From assembly GCA_009779335.1 (NCBI GenBank), contig WREM01000041.1, positions 1 to 7,628 on the forward strand: a stretch of 7,628 nucleotides of DNA, read 5' to 3'. The stretch is from Streptococcaceae bacterium. Lineage in GTDB: Bacteria > Bacillota > Bacilli > Lactobacillales > Streptococcaceae. Below are positions 1 to 6,084 of this stretch, piece after piece; position 1 is the stretch's first letter, and each line of letters opens with the position of its first letter. The notes under the pieces are model-generated. The model did not search any database. It had not been told where the DNA came from and saw only the letters and a program-made list of their open reading frames with translations. The position numbers and the translations under genes are program-made.

Positions 1-1842
1 CACATATATTTTCTGTGACGTTGTACCTGAAGCTGTACCATAAGTAATCAATGTACGACTATCCATCACTTTATCAGAACCATCAGCATTGATTTTGACA
101 ATTTTTATGTTGAGTGGTCCTGACGTAGCAGTCTGCCAGTCAATGCGATTGGCTGCTGTAGATAGGTCAAATTGCTGAGAAAGTTGTTCGCCTTCTTTGA
201 GCATGACATCATTATAAGTATAACCAAAATCATTCGTTGGATGTGCCTGAGTATTGACAATGATCTTTTGAGAAGATTGAGATTGCATGACTGTCCCCAT
301 AAGCCCAAGGGATATTACTGCCAGAAGAGGGAGTGCAATCTTCAATATTTTCTTACTCTTGTCCGATACCTTAAACTCTGCTGCTTTAGAGAAAATGTCT
401 TTTGAAGACCACACTGCTGCGATGATGAGTAGAGCGAAGGTCATGAATTGATAACGGGGCTTCACTTCCCATAAGAGCGTATGAAAGAGCGTAATTCCTA
501 TAATAATCAATAGAACGAAACCATAAGATGACATGAGATCTTTCTTTTTCTTCCATAGGCTATAAACTATGGCAAAGAGAAGGACAGCAACTAGAGCTTT
601 TGAATAGACCTGTGAGAAGATTCCGATTGCACCAATATTATGAATCAACCAACCCGGTGCATAAGACCAGTTATACGTCCAAGATGGTACAGTGTAATCT
701 GTTCCTGTCGCAAATGTCCCACATGACCAAAGGGTAGTGAATTTCCCTAACCAGAGAGATGGGAGGTGTACACCATAATGCTGTAATCTCCATACTATTC
801 CTGCTTTGTCTGCAGCTGCTGCTGTCGCAAATCCTGTATGATTCAATGTATAGTATCTGTCCGCACGTGTGTATTGACCTACAGAGGACAGATTAAGTCC
901 TTCATAAATCCAATTCCAGACGGGGAATACGTAGGAGTTATGCAGATCATAATGAAGCAAATGAGCAATTCCTCTACTTGCTAAAGTAGATATAACTATC
1001 CCAACCACACAAGCAAGGAAAAACTGCAAGCAAATTTTCCAAAGCTTGCCATATTTTTTGCGTTGTGTATAGGTATAAATTCCAATGATAAATAAGGCAA
1101 TGAATAGAATGACCGTATTAGGACGTGTCATATAAGCAAAAGTAAAGGTTGCTGCGACAAAAAACATTTGCAGAATGGACAATTTCCCTTTGTGATTGGC
1201 ACGATCAAAGATAAGAACGAGAAAGACAAGTGAAAGCATAGCAATCCCATCCGAATAGCCTACATTGACTAAAAAGCTGTAAGATGACGGCAATATCAAT
1301 ATGACTAGAGTAGCCAGCTCTGCAAATTCTTTTTTCTTATTCCATAAAAACTTGACTGTAACTCCCCACAACAATGTGTTGATAAGGATATTAAACCCAT
1401 AGAATACAATAAAGTAATTGATATGAAGAAAATCTGCAATTTGCAAAAGAATCATATCGAGTCCGACAAGTGGGACTAGATTAGGGTATTGCTGTATCCA
1501 TAAATCCCATGTTTTATCCCCTGCTACCATACGCACTGCCTGTGCGTGAATATGCCACGGATCCCCAAAAACTTGAACGTGCATGGTACTTTGAACCAAA
1601 ATCTGAAGAGCTATAAAAAGAACAAAAGCGATAAGAATCAAAACCTTCATTCTTGTCGCTGTCATTTCTTCTAACTTGCGATAAATCCATCGCAGACCAA
1701 AGAAAAACCCTACAGCCAGTATGACAACTGAAAGTGGCTCAACAAAACCTACATCAGTAAAAGGCTCAAGGAGCATAAAAAGGAATGCCCCTGAAAAGAG
1801 CACCAATAATACATTTCCTAAAGCTTTATTCAGAAACTGCAT
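1..1842 (-). CDS. Partial GT-C-type polytopic membrane glycosyltransferase (putative), C-terminus beyond left edge
   Basis: The frame is open from an ATG at 1842 to the left edge, giving 614 residues with no stop. The start is set by AAAGGA 8 nt upstream. The protein has many hydrophobic helices between about residues 7 and 518. The first large outer loop carries an acidic residue (FGD, Asp94), followed by QQYPN (119-121). YSDG (196-199), TRPN (239-242) and E459-x3-R463-Y464 near the last helices follow. These match, in order and rough spacing, motifs of the gene just upstream, so the two look like paralogs. Such GT-C proteins normally transfer sugars from polyprenyl-phosphate donors to acceptors outside the membrane; donor and acceptor here are unknown. 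After the last helix (about 499-518) comes a polar, probably extracytoplasmic domain of at least 95 residues, cut by the window. It overlaps the preceding gene by 17 bp and is probably translated with it. The family call is inferred from topology and motifs; a polymerase or flippase-like role is possible. Confidence 0.8.
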   Translation of the reverse strand, partial: MQFLNKALGNVLLVLFSGAFLFMLLEPFTDVGFVEPLSVVILAVGFFFGLRWIYRKLEEMTATRMKVLILIAFVLFIALQILVQSTMHVQVFGDPWHIHAQAVRMVAGDKTWDLWIQQYPNLVPLVGLDMILLQIADFLHINYFIVFYGFNILINTLLWGVTVKFLWNKKKEFAELATLVILILPSSYSFLVNVGYSDGIAMLSLVFLVLIFDRANHKGKLSILQMFFVAATFTFAYMTRPNTVILFIALFIIGIYTYTQRKKYGKLWKICLQFFLACVVGIVISTLASRGIAHLLHYDLHNSYVFPVWNWIYEGLNLSSVGQYTRADRYYTLNHTGFATAAAADKAGIVWRLQHYGVHLPSLWLGKFTTLWSCGTFATGTDYTVPSWTYNWSYAPGWLIHNIGAIGIFSQVYSKALVAVLLFAIVYSLWKKKKDLMSSYGFVLLIIIGITLFHTLLWEVKPRYQFMTFALLIIAAVWSSKDIFSKAAEFKVSDKSKKILKIALPLLAVISLGLMGTVMQSQSSQKIIVNTQAHPTNDFGYTYNDVMLKEGEQLSQQFDLSTAANRIDWQTATSGPLNIKIVKINADGSDKVMDSRTLITYGTASGTTSQKIYV

Positions 1843-3415
1843 GATTGTTTTCCTTTGTTTTTTTACTTGTAATATCCATCAGTCCCTTGCTTGCAAGCAT
1901 GAGAATAATGGGTGAAAAATTATATAAATACCTGGAATTTGCTTCCCAAATTAGTAGAAATACTGTCAAACCAAACATAGAGAGAGCTGGAATGAACCAA
2001 TCTGATTTCCAATTTTTTGGTCGAAAGACATGTTTTCCTAATTGCCAGAACATGAGGGGAGCTATAGCCATCCAATATAGGATCTGTGCTCCTTTTACCA
2101 AGAGCCAGCCCGTGATATTTCCTTCATTGCTATTAAATGCTGTCCAGTCAAAATACCTGAAGACAAAGGGATTGGAATGACGATAAGTATAAAAGAAATC
2201 ACTCATATCTCCATTTACCCATGTATATGAAATCTTACGCCAGAGTTGCTTCCCAATTCCTAGAGGTCCCATTTCTTTCAAGTTCTTAATAAGAAGGGCT
2301 TTGTCTGCTTCTGCTTTTGAAGCTTTATCTGAAAATGATAGAGAATATTCTAAAATCTGAGGATTGAACCCCCCATATTGATTGATTGGAGACATAGACA
2401 TAGTAATCCAATGCATCATAGGGAGATTATAGCGTTTATTGGCTTGTGCGGTAAATGCAGGATCTTGAGCGATTATTGCCTTCACACCTGTTTGTACGCC
2501 AAAGAATAGTATAGCAGAAATTGGAAGAAAAAGCACTACTTTTCTCCATTTTTTGTTGATTATTAGAAAAACGAACAAAGCAATCATAGGAAAGACCACC
2601 GTTGGCTTGATGGCAAATCCAGTAAATACAGTGATACTTGCCAAAACCCACCATAAGATAGACTTTGTTCTTGTCTCAGATTTGACAGCATAAATCATAA
2701 AGAGTAGTCCAAGCATGACAAACGGAATTGAAGCTGTGTCTGTATAAAACTCTGCACCATAGATGTAAAAAGGAACAAAACCAAATGCAATCAGATTAAA
2801 GAGCAAAGCTGTCTTTAATGAGGCAATTTTTTTGACAATGAGAGAGCCTGAAAGAACTGATAAAGTAGTCAATACTGCTGATAAAGTAGTAAGTACAAGA
2901 ACTCTAGCTTGATCATTTCTAAAAGGTGATAAGAGGGCATTGACAATAATTCCAAAGAACTGATTATTGGGATAACGCAAGAAATAATCCAATTCATTAT
3001 AGGTCATTGGCAAATGACTGAAACTATTTCCTTGTAATGTCACAGCATTTCTAAATACAACGAAATAATCCCAATCATGTGCTGAATCTGGCACATGCAC
3101 CATAAAGAAAAAAGGAACAAGTAGTAAAGCCACACAAAGTATAGCTAAACTCCAACCATAATATTTTTTTATCTTAGCATCATCGTATTTTTCCGAATGA
3201 TTGATCTTTCTAATCAAACGATAAATCAGCACCATATAGCCAGCTGTTATCAAGAATATCAGATTTCCTAAAATATAGGATGTAATATATTTTTCCGTCC
3301 ACTGTGGTGTCTGAGAGATGACATACGCATTGAATCCAAGAAAAATAAGGCAAAAAAGAATCAACCAGAGAATTTTATGATGTTTTTTTAGATTTTGTAT
3401 GATTGTATTCAACAT
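1826..3415 (-). CDS. GT-C-type polytopic membrane glycosyltransferase (putative)
   Basis: This is a complete 529-residue integral membrane protein with roughly eleven or more hydrophobic helices, the first at about 14-34. The outer loop after the third helix holds HDWDY (113-117, Asp114 and Asp116), the expected place for the catalytic acidic residue of GT-C enzymes. YPNNQ (148-152), YTD (224-226), KPT (270-272) and E491-x3-R495-Y496 follow. The family (PMT_2/GT39-like in general form) uses polyprenyl-phosphate sugars on the outer face of the membrane; the sugar and acceptor cannot be read from sequence. The start at 3415 has AGAGGA 5 nt upstream, which supports a true 41-bp overlap with the small gene before it. 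The next gene starts 17 bp inside its 3' end. A seven-residue tandem repeat (VLTTLSA/VLTTLSV, 174-187) lies in one helix. The position after ltaS suggests a role in decorating LTA or another wall polymer, which is inference. Confidence 0.85.
   Translation of the reverse strand: MLNTIIQNLKKHHKILWLILFCLIFLGFNAYVISQTPQWTEKYITSYILGNLIFLITAGYMVLIYRLIRKINHSEKYDDAKIKKYYGWSLAILCVALLLVPFFFMVHVPDSAHDWDYFVVFRNAVTLQGNSFSHLPMTYNELDYFLRYPNNQFFGIIVNALLSPFRNDQARVLVLTTLSAVLTTLSVLSGSLIVKKIASLKTALLFNLIAFGFVPFYIYGAEFYTDTASIPFVMLGLLFMIYAVKSETRTKSILWWVLASITVFTGFAIKPTVVFPMIALFVFLIINKKWRKVVLFLPISAILFFGVQTGVKAIIAQDPAFTAQANKRYNLPMMHWITMSMSPINQYGGFNPQILEYSLSFSDKASKAEADKALLIKNLKEMGPLGIGKQLWRKISYTWVNGDMSDFFYTYRHSNPFVFRYFDWTAFNSNEGNITGWLLVKGAQILYWMAIAPLMFWQLGKHVFRPKNWKSDWFIPALSMFGLTVFLLIWEANSRYLYNFSPIILMLASKGLMDITSKKTKENNHAVSE
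1851..1856 (-). promoter_or_regulatory. Ribosome binding site of the partial GT-C gene
   Basis: AAAGGA lies 8 nt before the ATG at 1842, inside the last codons of the 529-residue GT-C gene. It decides the start and supports the 17-bp overlap. Confidence 0.7.
2857..2898. repeat. 21-bp imperfect tandem duplication inside the 529-residue GT-C gene
   Basis: Two adjacent 21-bp units (2857-2877 and 2878-2898) agree at 17 of 21 positions, with the first 13 bases identical. The period is exactly seven codons, so the frame is kept. It encodes VLTTLSA-VLTTLSV (residues 174-187) in a hydrophobic helix. Confidence 0.75.
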
Positions 3416-3791
3416 GATTTTCCTCTAAAATTTCTTTTAATAGCTGATTTGACTTTCCGAATACCATATAATGATATTGTTTTCCTGCGAATATAAATTC
3501 AAAACTAAATTTATTTAATTTGACTGATGTCATATATCTCAGATCAATCTTACTCAAACCAAATCTGAAATCTTTACTCAAGAAAAGATGATTCTCTGAA
3601 GTAAAGAAACGACGCTGACGAATTAAGAAAAAGAGCGTGATGATACTTATCACAAACAAAACAGACAGAAATGTGTTCCATTGAAGGGCATTTTCATAAT
3701 AAATGGTTCGCTGAAAAGCGACTAAAATCAACCACCAAATCCAAGCAATTTTGTACAAAGGTGTCAATGGTTGGATATATCCTGATTGCAT
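3375..3791 (-). CDS. Small two-helix membrane protein, EbsA-like layout
   Basis: The 138-residue protein begins with a short tail, then two hydrophobic helices (about 12-27 and 39-57) in a hairpin. After a basic RQRRFF turn comes a soluble part of about 75 residues that alternates hydrophobic and polar residues like a small beta-rich, PH-like domain. It ends in a helix (NQLLKEILEE, 115-124) and a basic tail. This layout resembles EbsA-family proteins of enterococci and streptococci, poorly understood membrane proteins named from a link to enterococcal surface functions. The match is by general form, not by a diagnostic motif. The start is supported by AAAGG 7 nt upstream; the gene begins 12 bp after the ltaS stop and its 3' end overlaps the next gene by 41 bp. 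Expression is therefore probably coupled on both sides. It may be an accessory or scaffold protein for the flanking LTA and glycosyltransferase enzymes, but that is speculation. Confidence 0.8.
   Translation of the reverse strand: MQSGYIQPLTPLYKIAWIWWLILVAFQRTIYYENALQWNTFLSVLFVISIITLFFLIRQRRFFTSENHLFLSKDFRFGLSKIDLRYMTSVKLNKFSFEFIFAGKQYHYMVFGKSNQLLKEILEENHVEYNHTKSKKTS
3421..3426 (-). promoter_or_regulatory. Ribosome binding site of the 529-residue GT-C gene
   Basis: AGAGGA lies 5 nt before the ATG at 3415, inside the coding end of the EbsA-like gene. It is the evidence for choosing this start and so for accepting the 41-bp overlap. Confidence 0.75.
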
Positions 3792-3798
3792 GAGAGAG

Positions 3799-3803
3799 CC
3801 TTT
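3799..3803 (-). promoter_or_regulatory. Ribosome binding site of the EbsA-like gene
   Basis: AAAGG sits 7 nt before the ATG at 3791 and directly follows the TAG stop of ltaS (3804-3806). Ribosomes ending ltaS would thus lie on this site, which suggests coupled translation. Confidence 0.65.
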
Positions 3804-5963
3804 CTATTTTTTGGATGGCACTGGAGGGAGGAGTTCTTTTTCATCCTTTGAGTTTGCTTCGGGTGCGTTAGTCTGATACTGATTAATCGTTGATATTCCT
3901 TGATGCTCTGACAATAGAGATGTTGACTTGGCCTTAAGAGTATCTTCTTCATCTTTCAGACGTGCTTCTGTTGCAGTCTCCGTATAATTATATTCTCCTG
4001 ATTTTATAGGGGTAAATCCTTGTGGTGTATAGAAACGTAGCAAGTTCTCTGTATTCATCAGATCAGACATGGCAAGTAATTGGTCCACTTTTGCCTTGAT
4101 GGATTGAATGTATTTCTCTTGCTCTGCATTAGGTGTGATGATTTGTTCTGTTTTTGTATCGTAATAAACATTATTGGTACGACTTGGTGCAGTAATTGTC
4201 GGTGTGACAAATCCACCATTTCTAAGTGCGATAAATTGCTGACGATGATCTGCAAATATATCCTGACCAAACTGCATATAGTTCTTTGTATCAACGCCTA
4301 ACAAATGTTCAATGGTTGGCATGACATCAATTTCACCCGCATACTCATCAGAAATATACCCATCTGTGTGCCCGGGAATATTAATCATGAAAGGTACCCG
4401 TTGCATCATGGTATTGTCATAATCTGTGAAATTATTAGGGTCATATCCTACATAAGGAGCAAATACTTTTGTATCTGAACCTGATATTCCATAATGATCT
4501 CCATATAGGACGATGATTGAACGGTCATACAAACCTGATTTTTTCAGATAGTTATAAAATTCTTGTACCGACTGATCCAAGTAATGAGCAGTTACAAAGT
4601 AGTTATCAACCACATAGTTCCCTGAACTAACTGTTGAGAAATTAGGATCCATGTCTTCTTTATCAATCGTGTATGGTGTATGATTAGAAACAGTTAAATA
4701 CTTGGCATAAAAAGGTTGTTGGAGTTGTTCCAACCAAGGCACAGAATCATTGAAGAGAAGCTTATCCTTTATGCCCCATTCCGTACCACGAGTGCCAGAC
4801 ATGTCCCAATAAGACTGGTCAAAGAAATTTTGATAGCCCATTTGACGATAGGTATTATTACGATTATAGAATGAACCTACATTTCCATGAAATACAGCTG
4901 AAGAATAACCTGCCTGCTGGTTAAGAATGGCTGGCATAGCTTGGAAAGTCTGTGATGACCCTAAGCTTGAGAAGAGAGAACCTGATGAAAGCCCAAACGT
5001 AGAAGTTTCAAGCATGTTTTCTGCATCTGATGTTTTTCCTTGTCCCACTTGATTAAAGAAATTAGAGAAAGCATAAGTCGAGTCAGAATGATAGAGAGAA
5101 TTCAAAAATGGTGTAACAACGTGTTCTTTTCCATCTGCTCCCTTAATAGACAAATCAATCATGTCCTGCTGTAAGGATTCTAAATGAATTTCAATGACAT
5201 TACGATTCTTTGCAATCCCATACATCTTCACATTAGGTGCAAGGTAGCGATCGCCTTGTATATATTTCTCAACCTTTGTGAAATCTGTCTTCGTTGCAAC
5301 TTCACGAGATTTATTTGATAGGTGGGTATAATAACCATTTGTAGCAAGCCATGGTCCTAACCCCAAATATCTGACCACATACGTGTCATCGTATTGTGCC
5401 TGACGGGAAACCAGTTGATGTTCCGTATAGTCTGCCCACCAAAAGTTCAAAGCAAAAAGAAGAACTGAAAAAGAGAAAATTTGAACCGCTCGAATCTTTG
5501 TTGGACCTTCTTCTTCCACATTTATCTTTTTGAAGATAATGAGAAGTGCAAATACGATAATATCTATCCAATAGATAATATCAACGATACTAGAAGCAAT
5601 GGATGAAATTGCAAAGCCTTTCCCGACCATACCAGCCCCACCGACTAAAGTATTGATGGTTAAATAATCTGTAAATTCACGATAATAAAGTACATTCGCA
5701 TAGACTAATAAACTTCCTAAAAAAGTAAAAATAAGAAGTCCTATATAAAAATATTTTTTCCGTTTGATAAAAAGTGAAAGTGTAAGAAAAATCGCTGTAA
5801 AGCCAATCGGATTAATAATCATAATAATATAATCCGATACTGTGACACAGTGGAGAGCATGAAAGACAAGGAAATAGGCAATCATTGTCTTTAACCAAAT
5901 GAAAAATATGGCTGTAGATACTAGACCTATGCGTGTATTAATGAATTTCCATACCTTTTTCAT
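3804..5963 (-). CDS. ltaS: Lipoteichoic acid synthase (glycerol phosphotransferase, LtaS type)
   Basis: LtaS polymerises LTA by moving glycerol-phosphate from phosphatidylglycerol onto a glycolipid anchor at the outer membrane face. The 719-residue product has five N-terminal helices (about 12-34, 44-66, 72-92, 122-145, 159-176), then an extracellular sulfatase-like domain. Active-site elements are all present. They are HLES with Glu262, GQGKTSDAE with the nucleophile Thr311, FHG with His359, NRNN with Arg368, SNH with His428, and YGDHYGIS with Asp489-His490. These correspond to the metal and glycerol-phosphate ligands known from Staphylococcus aureus LtaS. GEIDVMPTIEHLLG (543-556) and GQDIF (566-570) close the domain. 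A polar, charged tail of roughly 60 residues ends in a proline/lysine-rich stretch. The start at 5963 has only a weak purine-rich Shine-Dalgarno (GAGAGAAAGA). It is the first gene of the apparent four-gene unit. A single-copy essential LtaS or an LTA primase paralog cannot be told apart from this window, though the synthase is more likely. Confidence 0.95.
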   Translation of the reverse strand: MKKVWKFINTRIGLVSTAIFFIWLKTMIAYFLVFHALHCVTVSDYIIMIINPIGFTAIFLTLSLFIKRKKYFYIGLLIFTFLGSLLVYANVLYYREFTDYLTINTLVGGAGMVGKGFAISSIASSIVDIIYWIDIIVFALLIIFKKINVEEEGPTKIRAVQIFSFSVLLFALNFWWADYTEHQLVSRQAQYDDTYVVRYLGLGPWLATNGYYTHLSNKSREVATKTDFTKVEKYIQGDRYLAPNVKMYGIAKNRNVIEIHLESLQQDMIDLSIKGADGKEHVVTPFLNSLYHSDSTYAFSNFFNQVGQGKTSDAENMLETSTFGLSSGSLFSSLGSSQTFQAMPAILNQQAGYSSAVFHGNVGSFYNRNNTYRQMGYQNFFDQSYWDMSGTRGTEWGIKDKLLFNDSVPWLEQLQQPFYAKYLTVSNHTPYTIDKEDMDPNFSTVSSGNYVVDNYFVTAHYLDQSVQEFYNYLKKSGLYDRSIIVLYGDHYGISGSDTKVFAPYVGYDPNNFTDYDNTMMQRVPFMINIPGHTDGYISDEYAGEIDVMPTIEHLLGVDTKNYMQFGQDIFADHRQQFIALRNGGFVTPTITAPSRTNNVYYDTKTEQIITPNAEQEKYIQSIKAKVDQLLAMSDLMNTENLLRFYTPQGFTPIKSGEYNYTETATEARLKDEEDTLKAKSTSLLSEHQGISTINQYQTNAPEANSKDEKELLPPVPSKK

Positions 5964-6084
5964 GCTTTATTCTTTCTCTCTTATTTGTTTATTCTGCTTT
6001 TTATCACTCTTTTTATATTAGCTTTTATTTCTTAATTTTATCATAATCAGCATGGAGCTTGATTATGATACGCAACTCAAAATT
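5964..6084 (-). promoter_or_regulatory. smc-ltaS intergenic region with candidate ltaS promoter
   Basis: This AT-rich gap is the only non-coding stretch over 20 bp in the window. On the minus strand, TGATAAAAT (6035-6043) fits an extended -10 element (TGn plus a five-of-six match to TATAAT). No good -35 box lies 16-18 bp further upstream, which an extended -10 can tolerate. A start site near 6028 would leave a leader of about 65 nt with a weak ribosome binding site. TATAAA at 6012-6017 is a second, weaker -10 candidate. No GC-rich hairpin followed by a T run is present, so read-through from smc is also possible. Confidence 0.4.
6039..6070. repeat. Perfect 10-bp inverted repeat, possible operator
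   Basis: TATCATAATC (6039-6048) is repeated as its exact reverse complement, GATTATGATA (6061-6070), around a 12-nt centre. The centre could add a three-pair AGC/GCT stem with one bulged base and a five-base loop. The arm nearer ltaS overlaps the candidate extended -10. There is no T run after it on either strand, so a Rho-independent terminator is unlikely. A protein-binding dyad or an RNA hairpin at the end of the smc message are the alternatives. Confidence 0.6.

Noticed and set aside
172..405. Plus-strand open frame of 77 codons
   Set aside because: It lies antisense to the large GT-C gene, has no clear ribosome binding site, and its product resembles no protein I recognise.
1721..2180. 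Two overlapping plus-strand open frames (64 and 111 codons)
   Set aside because: Both are antisense to the junction of the two GT-C genes, which are well supported by motifs and binding sites.
3764..3952. Minus-strand frame of 62 codons at the ltaS end
   Set aside because: It is an out-of-frame shadow of the ltaS C-terminal coding region.
6039..6070. Intrinsic terminator for smc
   Set aside because: The stem is AT-rich and no T run follows it on either strand.
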